64,000 nucleotides of DNA, taken from contig NZ_JASCTH010000014.1 of assembly GCF_030009775.1 (NCBI RefSeq), positions 194,343 to 258,342 on the forward strand, in the 5' to 3' direction. How positions within the stretch are numbered: position 1 is the first letter of the stretch; each line of letters begins with the position of its first letter. The position numbers were made by a program, and so were the translations under genes. Positions 54,011 to 64,000 of this stretch are shown one piece after another. This DNA is from Actinoplanes sandaracinus. GTDB taxonomy: Bacteria; Actinomycetota; Actinomycetes; Mycobacteriales; Micromonosporaceae. A model generated the notes under the pieces. That model saw nothing but the letters and a program-made list of their open reading frames with translations. It did not search any database and was not told the DNA's origin.

Positions 54011-54787
54011 TCACGAACCATCGTCGGCGTCCGGCGGGTCCACCACCAACGGAAAGTCGACCGTTCCGGTGCCCGCGAGCACCGCCTCGGCGAGCTGACC
54101 CACCCGCAGCCTTCGTGCGCGTGCGGTGTGGCGCAGCACCGCCGACACGGTGTCCGGGTCGAGGTGCAGCCGGACCGCGAGCATGCCCTTGGCGCGTTCG
54201 ACGCTGGCGGCCTCGGCCAGCGCCGTGGTCAACTCGCCCATCCGGATCTCGGCCCGGGCCTGGCGCCGGAGCCGGCACACGGTGTCGCCGGCCGCGGCCG
54301 CCATCGACCGGGCCAGGTGGGAGTCCGGGCCGGCCAGCCCACCCGTGCTCGGCCGGAACAGGTTCAGCACCCCGACCGCCTTCTCGCCGGCGAGCATCGG
54401 GAAGGCGTGGACCGCGCGGATCCCGCCGGCGCGCGCTGACGGCCCGAAGCCCGGCCACCGCTCGTCGGCGATGTCGACGTCAGCGAACACCAGCTCGCGG
54501 GCTTGACGGTGCGACTCCACGCACGGGCCGCGGCCCGCGGCCAGTTCCTCGTGTTCCAGCGCACGAACGGCCTCGGACGACACCGCCATCGATGTCAGCA
54601 CCCCGCGCTGGTCGGGCAGCATCACTCCGGCGCCACTGACGTCCAGCAGCCGCAGACTCCACCGCGCCAACGTGTGCGCCACGTCCACCGCGTGGCCACC
54701 CTCGCCGGCGGCCGCCGCGAGCTCCACGAACGCCCGGGCGATCAGCTGATCTCGATCGCCTGAGGATGCTGTCTGGGTAGCGTTCAT
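54011..54787 (-). CDS. GAF-ANTAR transcription antitermination regulator
   Basis: 258 aa from ATG 54787 with GGAG upstream. The GAF domain (GVMLPDQRGVLTSMAVSSE, ELAAGRGPCVESHRQ, AVHAFPMLAGEKAVGVLNLF) and ANTAR domain (EAASVERAKGMLAVRLHLDPDTVSAVLRHTAR) are clear. It is a close paralogue of the gene at 53075. Three such regulators in a row suggest duplication with divergence. Confidence 0.92.
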   Translation of the reverse strand: MNATQTASSGDRDQLIARAFVELAAAAGEGGHAVDVAHTLARWSLRLLDVSGAGVMLPDQRGVLTSMAVSSEAVRALEHEELAAGRGPCVESHRQARELVFADVDIADERWPGFGPSARAGGIRAVHAFPMLAGEKAVGVLNLFRPSTGGLAGPDSHLARSMAAAAGDTVCRLRRQARAEIRMGELTTALAEAASVERAKGMLAVRLHLDPDTVSAVLRHTARARRLRVGQLAEAVLAGTGTVDFPLVVDPPDADDGS

Positions 54788-54984
54788 GGCCGGCTCCGTC
54801 CGCTGGTTTGCGCACCGCGGTCTGGAGCTTGTGAGGCCTACCAGATCACCTGGGTTCTCCAACTCTACGTCCGCCACGTCAGACCCCGGCACCTGCGCTC
54901 GGTCTCACCGGCCGAGCTCGCACACGCCCCCGGGATGGATCATCACCCGGAGAATCGGTCCGCGGAGGCCGCCCATCCGGGTCC

Positions 54985-55485
54985 CTACCCACCGGCCGGG
55001 ACCGGTATCCGGAACCTGAGAAGCAGGCGGGTGCCGCCGCGGTCGCTGGCGAGTTCCACGTGGTCGCACACCTGGTTGATCAACCACAGTCCGCGTGGCG
55101 CCAGCACTGAGTCGCACCGCCGGTGGCCCTCCAGCCGCCAGCCCGGGGGCATGCCCGGACCCGCGTCGGTGATTCTGCAGCACAGCAGGTCCGCTCGCCG
55201 CCACAGGACCAGCCGGCCTCGTCCTCCGCCGTGCAGCACGGCGTTCGCGCACCCTTCGTGCACCGCCAGCACGAACTGCGCCAACTCCGGGCCGGCCAGA
55301 CCGGCCCGACGGCTCCGGTCCCGCACAGTGGAACGCAACCGCCGCATGTCCAGGGCGTGGAAGTCGGCGACCAGAAGACGTTCGCCGCCAAGCCGTCCGC
55401 CGGGGACGGCGGGATCATCGACACCCACGCCGTCGACCTGTCGAATCTGAACAGCCGGTCTGGCCGGTGACCTTGACGGATCCAT
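54985..55485 (-). CDS. RsbW/SpoIIAB-like ATP-binding protein (anti-sigma-type HATPase)
   Basis: 166 aa from ATG 55485. The GHKL fold is recognisable: N-box FVLAVHEGCANAVLHG, G1 ITDAGPGMPPGW, G2 RGLWLINQVCDHVEL. There is no histidine kinase domain or membrane segment. Stand-alone proteins of this type act as anti-sigma serine kinases or modulators in actinobacterial stress signalling. It lies upstream of the three ANTAR genes on the same strand, so a joint regulatory circuit is plausible. No sigma-B-type gene or anti-anti-sigma gene is in the window. Confidence 0.85.
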   Translation of the reverse strand: MDPSRSPARPAVQIRQVDGVGVDDPAVPGGRLGGERLLVADFHALDMRRLRSTVRDRSRRAGLAGPELAQFVLAVHEGCANAVLHGGGRGRLVLWRRADLLCCRITDAGPGMPPGWRLEGHRRCDSVLAPRGLWLINQVCDHVELASDRGGTRLLLRFRIPVPAGG

Positions 55486-56126
55486 GACCGCTCCACGAAC
55501 GGACGCGCCTGCGAACCATCGAAACCGCCGCCGGGGTTTGGAGCAGCGCCGTGGCCGGCGCCGGTGAGGGTCTGCCGCACCCTCCGCCGCTCGGCTCACT
55601 CCCGGCTCATGCTAATCACACGTCACCGCCCCGGCCAGGGAGGCGACGTCCCACATACGAGTGGACCCGGCCCGCCTTCGGGCGGGACCTCCGCCGGACT
55701 TCCCACATCCGTCGGCCCGCGGTGGCGGCGGTGCGGCTCGGGGGTTCGGACGATGGACGCACACTGATCGGCTCGCACCCGGCCGCCGACCGGGTGGCGC
55801 GCAACCGGTGGAACGCACCGCACTGCCCACAGTCCACTCGTCACGAAAACGGCTTTTCGTGTGTTCTGCTTCACAGGCGAATATCGCCGCAAAGTAGTCG
55901 ACCCCCTGCGATCAGTTACGGAATTCTTCGCGGCGCCCTTCCAAACCGGACACGGCCTCCCGCCTCGATTACCCAGCGTCATCTCAACGGCCCGGCGATC
56001 ACCCCGGAATGTCGGCTATCAAAGGTGTGTGGCGAGCACACGCTCACCGCTCGTGACGATCCGGACCACGCCGAGCCCTGCCCCGGTCCGACGACACGAA
56101 CACGCACGATCCATTCATGAGGCAGA
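55486..56126. other. Intergenic region upstream of the c-di-AMP riboswitch
   Basis: About 640 bp with no convincing gene. The part near 55840-55940 is less GC-rich than the surroundings and may hold the promoter for the riboswitch transcript and, on the other strand, for the ATPase/ANTAR genes. Confidence 0.45.
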
Positions 56127-56281
56127 CGGGGGCAGGGACGGGGGAACCATTTCTGGTCCACGACCGGCAGGACGCGTCCTAGCGGCCCGCTGGCGGACCT
56201 TGGGGTGAAGCCGCTGCAAGCGGCCGGGCAATCCTTCCCGCCCGAACCCGACAGCTAACCTCGCAGGCGTGCCGGAGGGAT
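56127..56281 (+). ncRNA. c-di-AMP riboswitch (ydaO/yuaA type)
   Basis: Conserved blocks appear in order: GACGGGGGAACCA (56137-56149), TTGGGGTGAAGCC near 56200, then GCCCGAACCCGACAGCTAACC and TCGCAGGCG (56239-56269), ending GGAGGGA. They closely parallel the Bacillus ydaO leader. In actinobacteria this RNA commonly precedes wall hydrolases and turns them off when c-di-AMP is high. The boundaries are estimated from the conserved ends. Confidence 0.9.
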
Positions 56282-56290
56282 TCCTTCACC

Positions 56291-56869
56291 GTGCACGAAA
56301 GCATCTCGAGCCGTGGCCTGCGCAAACTGGGCACCGGCAGCATCGCCCTGTCCGTCGGCCTCGGGCTGTTCGCCGGCGGCCTCGGCGCACCGCAAGCAGC
56401 CTCCGCCGCTCCGGCGGCGGCAGCCGTCTCCCCGGCCCTGGCGCTGCCGCAGATCAGCGTGTCCGCCGGTCGTCCGGCAATGGTCACGACCGCCACCGCC
56501 GCCGCGAAAGCACAGGCGGCCGGCACGCGCGTCGTCGCCGAAGCGGCCAAGCACAAGGGCAAGCGGTACAAGTACGGCGCCGTAGGACCCAAGCGTTTCG
56601 ACTGCTCCGGGTACACCCTGTACGTCTACAAGAAGGCGACGGGCAAGAAGCTGCCGCACAAGGCGAATCTGCAGCAGCGGTACGGCAAGTCCGTCAGCAA
56701 GGCAAAGGCCAGGCCCGGCGACCTCATCATCATCCGGTCCGGGTCGTACGGCACCCACGCCGGAATCTACGCCGGTGGGGGCAAGATGTGGTCGTCGCCG
56801 CGTACCGGCAAGACGGTCACGAAGCACAAGATCTGGAGCCGCAACTACGTCGTCAAGCGTCTGGTCTGA
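56291..56869 (+). CDS. Secreted NlpC/P60 cell-wall endopeptidase
   Basis: 192 aa from GTG 56291. The signal peptide runs to about residue 40 (ALSVGLGLFAGGLGAPQAASAA). The C-terminal NlpC/P60 domain has catalytic Cys105 (RFDCSGYT) and His156 (GTHAGIY); a later His in TKHKIW may be the third residue. Such enzymes cut peptide stems in peptidoglycan. The riboswitch just upstream ties expression to c-di-AMP, which tracks turgor and wall stress. The gene is ended by a strong hairpin. Confidence 0.92.
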   Translation: MHESISSRGLRKLGTGSIALSVGLGLFAGGLGAPQAASAAPAAAAVSPALALPQISVSAGRPAMVTTATAAAKAQAAGTRVVAEAAKHKGKRYKYGAVGPKRFDCSGYTLYVYKKATGKKLPHKANLQQRYGKSVSKAKARPGDLIIIRSGSYGTHAGIYAGGGKMWSSPRTGKTVTKHKIWSRNYVVKRLV

Positions 56870-56886
56870 CGGCTGCCCGGATCATC

Positions 56887-56929
56887 ACGTCAGCGGGGCA
56901 CGACCGGTTCGGTCATGCCCCGCTGACGT
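56887..56929 (+). terminator. Terminator after the NlpC/P60 gene
   Basis: 14 perfect pairs (ACGTCAGCGGGGCA), one mismatch and five more pairs around a 3-nt loop, 18 bp after the stop. Confidence 0.8.
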
Positions 56930-56993
56930 TCCGCGTCTGGTTCCCCACGCCGTCCGGGTGATCCTTCGCATGCCTCGCCGTCGAGGCCGCTGG

Positions 56994-57010
56994 ATACCGG
57001 TGTGGGGTAC
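56994..57010 (+). promoter_or_regulatory. Possible weak CsoR site before csoR
   Basis: ATACC and GGTAC flank a 7-nt spacer ten bases before the csoR start. It is a poorer match than the site at 60934 but in the right place for autoregulation. Confidence 0.35.
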
Positions 57011-57019
57011 CTTGGCGGC

Positions 57020-57319
57020 ATGAGCGAGGCGACGCCGACCGGGCCCCACGGGTACTCCGCCGAGAAGCAGGCGCTGATGGCGCGGCTCAAACGAGTCGAG
57101 GGTCAGGTCCGCGGTCTGCAGCGGATGGTGGACGAGGACACCTACTGCATCGACGTGCTCACGCAGATCTCGGCGGCGACCAAGGCGTTGCAGGCGGTCG
57201 CGGTGGGTCTGCTGGAGGACCATCTGCGGCACTGTGTGATGCAGGCGGCCGCCGACGGCAACGCCGACGCGAAGATCAAGGAAGCGACCGCGGCGATAGC
57301 CCGCCTCGTCAAGGCCTAG
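57020..57319 (+). CDS. csoR: CsoR-family copper-sensing repressor
   Basis: 99 aa, all helical. The copper ligands fit: Cys43, His68 and Cys72, with the same 25- and 29-residue spacing as Cys36/His61/Cys65 of M. tuberculosis CsoR. The DNA-binding surface residues around RLKRVEGQVRGLQRM are typical. It represses copper export genes until Cu(I) binds. It is convergent with copA, whose operon start carries a good CsoR box. Confidence 0.93.
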   Translation: MSEATPTGPHGYSAEKQALMARLKRVEGQVRGLQRMVDEDTYCIDVLTQISAATKALQAVAVGLLEDHLRHCVMQAAADGNADAKIKEATAAIARLVKA

Positions 57320-57353
57320 CGCCCGGTCACCCCCGGGTCCCACCCACGCGGCA

Positions 57354-57385
57354 CTGCCCCGCCCGCGGGCCGGCGGGCAGGGCAG
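57354..57385. terminator. Bidirectional terminator between csoR and copA
   Basis: A 13-bp inverted repeat with one mismatch (CTGCCCCGCCCGC) and a 6-nt loop, between stops at 57319 and 57406. Confidence 0.65.
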
Positions 57386-57405
57386 CGGGGAAGACGTCCG
57401 CCGGG

Positions 57406-59667
<2,262 letters not shown>

Positions 59668-59678
59668 GATGCTTCTCC

Positions 59679-60659
59679 CTAACCGTGGGTGTGACCGTCG
59701 GCGCCGTGCCCGGACGCGCTCGGCGCCGCCGAGGGAGCGGCCGGAGCCGGTGTGCCGGCGGCCGCGCCGGCCTGCGGCGCGGCGCCGGCGGTCGCGGTGA
59801 ACTCGGCGGTGCGCACGGTGCCGTTGTGCTGGAAGTCCAGATAGAGCCGGTAACTGCCGGCCGAGGGGACGTCGGTGTGGAAGACGATGTCGGGTCCGGC
59901 TGCCGTCTTGCCGTCGCCGGGTTCGCCGTCGGGGTGTACGTGCAGGTAGGCCAGGTCGGCGTCGCGCAGGGCGACGAGGTGTCCGTAGGCGCCGAGGTAG
60001 GGCTGCAGGTCGGTGACCGGTGCGCCGTCCTTGCTCACCGACAGCCTGAGCTGCGACGAACCGCCCGGAACGAGGTCACCGGCCAGGGTGACGGTGTAGC
60101 CGTCGACGGTGGTGGAGCGCTGGGCCGCCGGTAGCGGGCGAGGTTGATAGTCGCCGGCGGCCGGGACGTCGGCGCCGAGGGTCAGCCCGTCGGTGCGCCC
60201 GGCGGGCTGGAAGTCGGCGAACACGCGGTATTGACCCGGCGCGGCGACGGCGAGGGGGATCGACCAGGTCCCGTCAGCCGCGAGACTCGGATGGACGTGC
60301 TGGAAGCCGGACAGGTCACGGCGGACCACGATCAGGTGCAGGTCCTTGTCGTGGCTGGTGGTGTAGTCGGTGACCGGCTTGTCGTCGGGTCCGAGGATGC
60401 GGAACCGGAACGGCTGAGGCGCGCCGACAGCCAGTGCGGTGGTGACCGGCAGGAGCCGGTAGCCGTCCTGGGTGACCTGCAACCCGGCCGGCACCGCGAC
60501 AACGGCGTTGCCCGGCGCGGCGGGCTCGTTGTGCTGATCGTGGGCGGGAGCACCGGCGGGCGCCGGGGTGGGGCCGACGGTGCGGCCCAAACCGAGGGCG
60601 GCGGTGAAGACGACCGCCAGCCCCAGGCCGAAGACTCCCAGCTTGGTGGGGGTGTTCAT
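59679..60659 (-). CDS. Secreted or membrane-anchored copper-operon protein, His-rich tail
   Basis: 326 aa. The N-terminal helix ([20 protein letters not shown]) is a signal or anchor. Two beta-rich repeats follow, each ending in a similar LHVHP or [12 protein letters not shown] motif, about 100 residues apart. The C-terminus is Ala/Pro-rich and ends in [10 protein letters not shown]. His-rich motifs and its place between copZ and copA suggest extracytoplasmic copper binding. The family has no experimentally defined role that I can name. Confidence 0.78.
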   Translation of the reverse strand: MNTPTKLGVFGLGLAVVFTAALGLGRTVGPTPAPAGAPAHDQHNEPAAPGNAVVAVPAGLQVTQDGYRLLPVTTALAVGAPQPFRFRILGPDDKPVTDYTTSHDKDLHLIVVRRDLSGFQHVHPSLAADGTWSIPLAVAAPGQYRVFADFQPAGRTDGLTLGADVPAAGDYQPRPLPAAQRSTTVDGYTVTLAGDLVPGGSSQLRLSVSKDGAPVTDLQPYLGAYGHLVALRDADLAYLHVHPDGEPGDGKTAAGPDIVFHTDVPSAGSYRLYLDFQHNGTVRTAEFTATAGAAPQAGAAAGTPAPAAPSAAPSASGHGADGHTHG

Positions 60660-60661
60660 GA

Positions 60662-60871
60662 CTACCTCGCTAGCTCGTATCCGGCCTCGTCGACGGCCGC
60701 GGCGACCGCGGTCTCGTCGAGGGGCTGATCACTGGTGACCGTGACACCGCCGGAGGCCAGGTCGACCTGGACATCGGTCACGCCGGGAATCTGCCGGATC
60801 TCGGTGTCGACCGAGTTGACGCAGTGCGAGCAGGTCATGCCGGTCACGGTGTAGGTGGTCCGGGTCGCCAT
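60662..60871 (-). CDS. copZ: Copper chaperone, HMA domain
   Basis: 69 aa from ATG 60871, chosen for GAAGGAG six bases upstream. The single heavy-metal domain has GMTCSHC (Cys14, Cys17). It carries Cu(I) in the cytoplasm to CopA. It is the first gene of the copper export operon, 2 bp before the next gene, with the CsoR box about 65 bp upstream. Confidence 0.92.
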   Translation of the reverse strand: MATRTTYTVTGMTCSHCVNSVDTEIRQIPGVTDVQVDLASGGVTVTSDQPLDETAVAAAVDEAGYELAR

Positions 60872-60933
60872 GACGGTCTCCTTCACGAACGGGCGAGCGG
60901 CCGGGCGCCGCTCTCACGCCACCGACTATACCC

Positions 60934-60950
60934 ATACCCCCCTGGGGTAT
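60934..60950 (-). promoter_or_regulatory. CsoR operator of the copZ-copA operon
   Basis: ATACCCC and GGGGTAT form a perfect 7-bp inverted repeat around CCT, matching the CsoR box pattern of G/C tracts flanked by TA steps. It lies upstream of copZ where it would cover the promoter. Confidence 0.8.
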
Positions 60951-61000
60951 CAACCAATGCGCGATGGCCGCCACACCCGAACCGCCCGGCCACGATGCTC

Positions 61001-61040
61001 CGGCTGCGGCCGGGCGCCGCCCGGCGCCCGGCCGCAGCCG
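61001..61040 (-). terminator. Strong terminator after the DUF305 gene
   Basis: A perfect 18-bp inverted repeat (CGGCTGCGGCCGGGCGCC) with a GCCC loop, six bases beyond the stop at 61046 on the minus strand. It separates this gene from the copper operon promoter. Confidence 0.85.
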
Positions 61041-61045
61041 TCGGC

Positions 61046-61684
61046 TCACAGGCCGGCCAGCATCTCCCTCATCGTCGCGATCTCCGCCTCCTGATCCGTG
61101 ACGATCTTCGCGGCGAGGGCCTTGACCTGCGGGTTCGACCCCTTGGCCACCTGATCCTGAGCCATCTCGACGGCGCCCTCGTGGTGCTTGATCATCATGG
61201 TGAGGAACTGCTTGTCGAACGCGGCGCCCTTGGCGTCGTGCAGGGCGGCCATGTCGGATTCCGACATGGCGCCGGGCATGGCGCCGTGGTCCATGCCGCC
61301 GCTCATGTCGGGCATCGGCGCCTTGCCCCAGGTGGTGAGCCAGCCGGTCATGGTGTCGATCTCCGGCTGCTGAGCTTTCTTGATCTTGGCGGCCAGGTCC
61401 TTGACCTGGGTGCCGGCGGCGCCGTCGGCCATGGCCGCCATCTCCACCGCTTCCTCGTGGTGCGGGATCATCATCTGGGCGAACATCACATCGGCCTCGT
61501 TGAAGGCCGCACCCGGCGACGCCGCGGCCGACGCGGTGGGAGCGCCGTGGTTCATGCCGCCGCCGGCAGGGGTGTCGTGATCGCCGCCGCCACACGCGGA
61601 CAGCAGCAGGGCGGTGGTGACGGCGGCGCCGGCCAGCAGGCCACGGCGCGGCCCGGACGAGGGCAGCACAGAAGAACGCATCAT
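61046..61684 (-). CDS. DUF305 lipoprotein
   Basis: 212 aa from ATG 61684 (GAAAGG eight bases upstream). The lipobox LLLSACGGG places it on the outer face of the membrane. The DUF305 domain has paired motifs MMIPHHEEAVEMA and MMIKHHEGAVEMA, and extra Met/His runs (MPDMSGGMDHGAMPGAM). DUF305 proteins often accompany copper resistance genes, and the Met/His richness fits metal binding. Transcription is toward the copper operon but separated from it by a terminator. Confidence 0.88.
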   Translation of the reverse strand: MMRSSVLPSSGPRRGLLAGAAVTTALLLSACGGGDHDTPAGGGMNHGAPTASAAASPGAAFNEADVMFAQMMIPHHEEAVEMAAMADGAAGTQVKDLAAKIKKAQQPEIDTMTGWLTTWGKAPMPDMSGGMDHGAMPGAMSESDMAALHDAKGAAFDKQFLTMMIKHHEGAVEMAQDQVAKGSNPQVKALAAKIVTDQEAEIATMREMLAGL

Positions 61685-61775
61685 CACAGAGGCCTTTCAC
61701 AGGATTCAGGGGAATGACGAAGGCGTGCACCGTTTCCCGTACGGCCGCATGCGGCCGTACGGGTGACGCGGTGAC

Positions 61776-62204
61776 CTATATACGCAGCACCGAAATCTCG
61801 GCGATCGTCAAACCCGTCCTGCGGGCCGGTGGCGCCCGTGGCGCTCCGGCGGCCGGTCGCGCCGCGGCATGCGGGCGACCGTGGCCACCGAGCACGGTCA
61901 GCAGCAGCACCGCGAGCAGCACCGCGACGGCCAGACCCTGCAGGACCGCCATGCAGACACTGAAGGGGTCCATCGAGCCGTGCCCGTCGCAGTGACCGTC
62001 GAGACACGGCGCCGCGGCGCTCACCGCGGCGACGGCGCCCGGCACGCCGACCATGACCGTGGCGGTGGAAGCGGCAGCCGGGTGCATGCCGCCGGTCGGG
62101 CCGGTGTGCCCGATGGTGTGCATGGCGGCGAGCCCGACCAGTGTGCAGACCAGCAGCACCCACCGGGTGATGAACCCGGTGGGAGCAGTGGCTGCGGCGT
62201 TCAC
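61776..62204 (-). CDS. DUF6153-like small membrane protein
   Basis: 142 aa from GTG 62204. There is an N-terminal helix (WVLLVCTLVGLAAMHTIGH), a His/Cys/Met-containing loop (CLDGHCDGHGSMDPFSVCM) and a second helix (GLAVAVLLAVLLLTVLGG). Proteins of this pattern sit beside DUF305 genes in actinobacteria, as here. The loop could bind metal; this is inferred. It probably forms an operon with the DUF305 gene 91 bp downstream. Confidence 0.7.
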   Translation of the reverse strand: MNAAATAPTGFITRWVLLVCTLVGLAAMHTIGHTGPTGGMHPAAASTATVMVGVPGAVAAVSAAAPCLDGHCDGHGSMDPFSVCMAVLQGLAVAVLLAVLLLTVLGGHGRPHAAARPAAGAPRAPPARRTGLTIAEISVLRI

Positions 62205-62368
62205 CGCTCCACGCTAGCGCGCCACCGGACGCCGTTGGATCGGCACCCCACGGGCTCGGTGCGCACCGTTCGTGCGCCGGACCGGCCGTTCACCACCGGT
62301 CATCTCGGCCTCGCCGCTCCGGCCGGCGGTTGCGGCGGCACGAGCCGCTGCCGGCACGCCGAGGGCGA

Positions 62369-63229
62369 TCAGGTGCCCGGCCGGCGGCCGAAGGTCCGCA
62401 CCGTGGCGCCCATGTCGAGCAGGTCGAACATCGCGACGGCGTCGTCGTGCAGCAGGTTGACGCAGCCGTGGGAACCGCGCCGCGCGTCGTGCAGGTAGGT
62501 CGTCGTCTCGTGGAAACCGATCCCGCCGACGAAACGCTGCCAGTACGGCAGCCACACCGCGTACGGGTCCGACCACTCCCGTTGCGCCCGCTTGTTGATC
62601 CGGTAGGTGCCGGCCGGAGTGGCGTGGCCACGGAACCCGGACCGGATGACGGTCGGCCCCGCCACCACATCCGAGCCCCGCATCACCCACACCGTCTGCA
62701 GGGTCAGGTCGACACAGGCGGTGACCTGCGCGGCGGCGCCACAGGCGCTCCGGCGCTCGGGTGTCGAGCTCGCGGTGATCCGGCGAGCCACGTCGGCGGT
62801 CGTCGCATCCGCCTGCCCACCGGCCGGCCGGATCCCGAACCGGTGCTGGAAGGCCCGGATGGTGGCGCAGTCACCCGGCGATTGCCGGCCGTCCACGGTC
62901 ACCGCCCCGTAACCGCCCAGGCTGTCCAGGTCCCGCTCGATATCGTGCTGCCACCGCCCGGTGGCGCACGGCGTGCTCGGCGATGTCGCGGCCGCCGGCG
63001 TGGCGCCGGGAGACCGCGCCGCCGGATGTCGCGTCGTTTCCGGCCGGGCCGGCTGCGCGGTGACGACCTTGATGAACGGCGTGCCGGCCTCGGCCGGGGC
63101 CGTCGCGACCTCGGCCGCCGGGGCCGCCGACGGCTCGGACCCGAGCGCGTCGGCGGCGCCGGTGGCGCTCGCCAGCCCGATCACCGCCACCACACTCGCG
63201 AGCAGTGCTACGGCGCCGGATACGGCCAT
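62369..63229 (-). CDS. L,D-transpeptidase (YkuD family) with peptidoglycan-binding domain
   Basis: 286 aa from ATG 63229 (GGGAG six bases upstream). A signal anchor (SGAVALLASVVAVIGLASATG) is followed by an Ala/Pro/Thr linker, a peptidoglycan-binding-like helical domain (GAVTVDGRQSPGDCATIRAFQHRFGI) and the YkuD domain. The catalytic motif HETTTYLHDARRGSHGCVNL is complete with His and Cys. Such enzymes make 3-3 crosslinks in peptidoglycan or attach proteins. It is a single-gene unit. Confidence 0.92.
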   Translation of the reverse strand: MAVSGAVALLASVVAVIGLASATGAADALGSEPSAAPAAEVATAPAEAGTPFIKVVTAQPARPETTRHPAARSPGATPAAATSPSTPCATGRWQHDIERDLDSLGGYGAVTVDGRQSPGDCATIRAFQHRFGIRPAGGQADATTADVARRITASSTPERRSACGAAAQVTACVDLTLQTVWVMRGSDVVAGPTVIRSGFRGHATPAGTYRINKRAQREWSDPYAVWLPYWQRFVGGIGFHETTTYLHDARRGSHGCVNLLHDDAVAMFDLLDMGATVRTFGRRPGT

Positions 63230-63253
63230 CAACGACTCCCGAGCTCTCGACAA

Positions 63254-63447
63254 TGCCGACCAGCGTGAGATCGGTAGCGTCCGCCGGGAGTTGCGCCGCC
63301 CGCCGGGAGCAGTTCCGGTGCCGGGCCCGGCCGGGTCAGCGCGTGCGGCCGACCGGCCCGGTCGCTGCTGGTGCCGATACCCCCACGGGGTGATGCCGCG
63401 CGGCTGGTGGACCGGGAGAAGGGCAGGACGCGTTCGGCGACACCGGC
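63254..63447. other. Gap between L,D-transpeptidase and SnoaL-like frame
   Basis: About 190 bp with no recognisable gene. It should contain the L,D-transpeptidase promoter. Confidence 0.4.
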
Positions 63448-63732
63448 TCAGGGCGGGGCGGGCAGGTCGATCGTGGCGAGTTTGGCCGGGTCGACGACGA
63501 TGTGGATGCCGGTGATCCGGCCTCCGGTGACGGTGACGGCGATGACGGACAGCGGTGTTCCGTCGAGGCGCCAGGACATGTGGCCGGGGACGCCGTTGAC
63601 CAGCACGGACCGGTGGCGGGCGGCCTCGCCGGAGAACATGCCGGCCCCGGCGGCGACCCTGGTCGCGCCGAGGGTGACGACCAGGCCGCCGGGGGTGTCG
63701 ACGGTCAGCCTCACGTTCGGGTGGGCGGTCAC
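63448..63732 (-). pseudogene. Stand-alone SnoaL-like C-terminal domain of an ECF sigma factor (remnant or small protein)
   Basis: 94 aa from GTG 63732, which overlaps the VOC stop (GTGA). VRLTVDTPGGLVVTLG, HRSVLVNGVPGHMSW, TPLSVIAVTVTGGRI and TGIHIVVDPAKLATI match the C-terminal SnoaL-like domain of SigJ/ECF41-type sigma factors. The sigma-2 and sigma-4 regions that should precede it are missing; the upstream sequence is a VOC protein in another frame. It may be a decayed sigma gene or a small protein coupled to the VOC gene. Confidence 0.6.
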
Positions 63733-64000
63733 GGCTTTCGCGGCTGACGGAGCGAGATCCGGTTGCCGTCCGGGTCCACCGCTTCGACGCGGACCCCGAA
63801 CGGATAGTCCTCGGGTCCGGGCTGCTCGAAGACGACGCCGCGCTCGCGCAGGATCTCGAAATCCCTTCGCAGGTCGTCGGATTCGAGGATCAGCGGCCCG
63901 GGTGCGGCCGGCTCGCCCACGTCGCCCGGCTGTCCGGCGGCCGCCGCATGAGACCACAGGATGATCTGCACCGGGCTGCCGGGAACGCCGACGGTGAGGA
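63729..64000 (-). CDS. VOC-family (glyoxalase/bleomycin-resistance-like) protein, 5' end off window
   Basis: The frame is open from the window edge to a TGA at 63729 (about 90 codons). VGVPGSPVQIILW, PGPLILESDDLRRDFEILRERGV, FEQPGPEDYPFGVRVEAVDPDGNRISL is the C-terminal half of a VOC domain, with the usual late metal-site position in VEAVDPDGN. The substrate is unknown. It is probably co-translated with the small SnoaL-like frame. Confidence 0.75.
   Translation of the reverse strand, partial: LTVGVPGSPVQIILWSHAAAAGQPGDVGEPAAPGPLILESDDLRRDFEILRERGVVFEQPGPEDYPFGVRVEAVDPDGNRISLRQPRKP

Noticed and set aside
55623-55982. A small minus-strand gene upstream of the riboswitch
   Set aside because: No ribosome site, no domain and no compositional support. 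The region reads better as promoter/leader DNA.

Overview
The window is 64 kb of very GC-rich DNA. Genes are densely packed on both strands, GTG and TTG starts are common, and many genes share 1-4 bp stop/start overlaps. The gene content (SigE-family ECF sigma factor, GAF-ANTAR regulators, RsbW-like ATPase, FprA, CsoR copper regulon, an actinobacterial c-di-AMP riboswitch in front of an NlpC/P60 hydrolase, Bat-type VWA/MoxR operon) points to a filamentous actinobacterium, most likely Micromonosporaceae such as Actinoplanes. That placement is an inference from gene content. No rRNA, tRNA or CRISPR array was found.

Layout. 1-8 kb: a dimethylglycine oxidase/sarcosine dehydrogenase-type flavoenzyme cut by the window edge, a glycerophosphodiesterase, a secreted Asn/Gly- and Thr/Pro-rich wall-type protein, an iron-box-controlled siderophore-interacting reductase and a CynX-like exporter. 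7.6-20 kb: a giant nSTAND1-WD40 protein, a GT39 transferase, a phosphopantetheinyl transferase, glycogen phosphorylase, a small ATPase, a D-2-hydroxyacid dehydrogenase and a sigma factor with a membrane partner. 20-26 kb: three pseudopilins carrying Ig-like and ricin-lectin-like modules, a polyprenyl diphosphate synthase and a divergent acyl-CoA dehydrogenase. 26-31 kb: a divergent four-gene module (Ser/Thr kinase plus substrate-binding-like protein; VWA protein plus membrane partner).

31-36 kb: a quinate/shikimate-type catabolic locus with a shikimate dehydrogenase, a QuiC1/QsuB-type 3-dehydroshikimate dehydratase, a TetR regulator and an Nramp-fold transporter that lacks the metal-binding DPGN motif. 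36-38 kb: a repeat-rich island with a complete IS5-family element that appears to use a -1 frameshift. 38-43 kb: protease-MoxR-DUF58-VWA-VWA operon. 43-50 kb: an acyl-CoA dehydrogenase, then a membrane-anchored GH18-like hydrolase divergent from a processive GT2 synthase fused to a C-terminal EAL (c-di-GMP) domain. 50-56 kb: FprA under a SoxR-type promoter, a secreted phospholipase A2, three GAF-ANTAR regulators and an RsbW-like ATPase. 56-64 kb: riboswitch-controlled NlpC/P60 hydrolase, csoR and the copA operon, DUF305/DUF6153 proteins, an L,D-transpeptidase, a stand-alone SnoaL-like domain and a partial VOC protein.

The least ordinary items are the GT2-EAL fusion with its divergent hydrolase, the Nramp-like protein inside the shikimate-catabolism locus, the lectin/Ig-bearing pseudopilin operon and the kinase/SBP-VWA module. 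Regulatory sites readable from sequence include a SoxR box with a 19-bp promoter spacer, a ydaO-type riboswitch, a CsoR box, a DtxR/IdeR-like iron box and a palindrome whose two arms each carry a divergent start codon.
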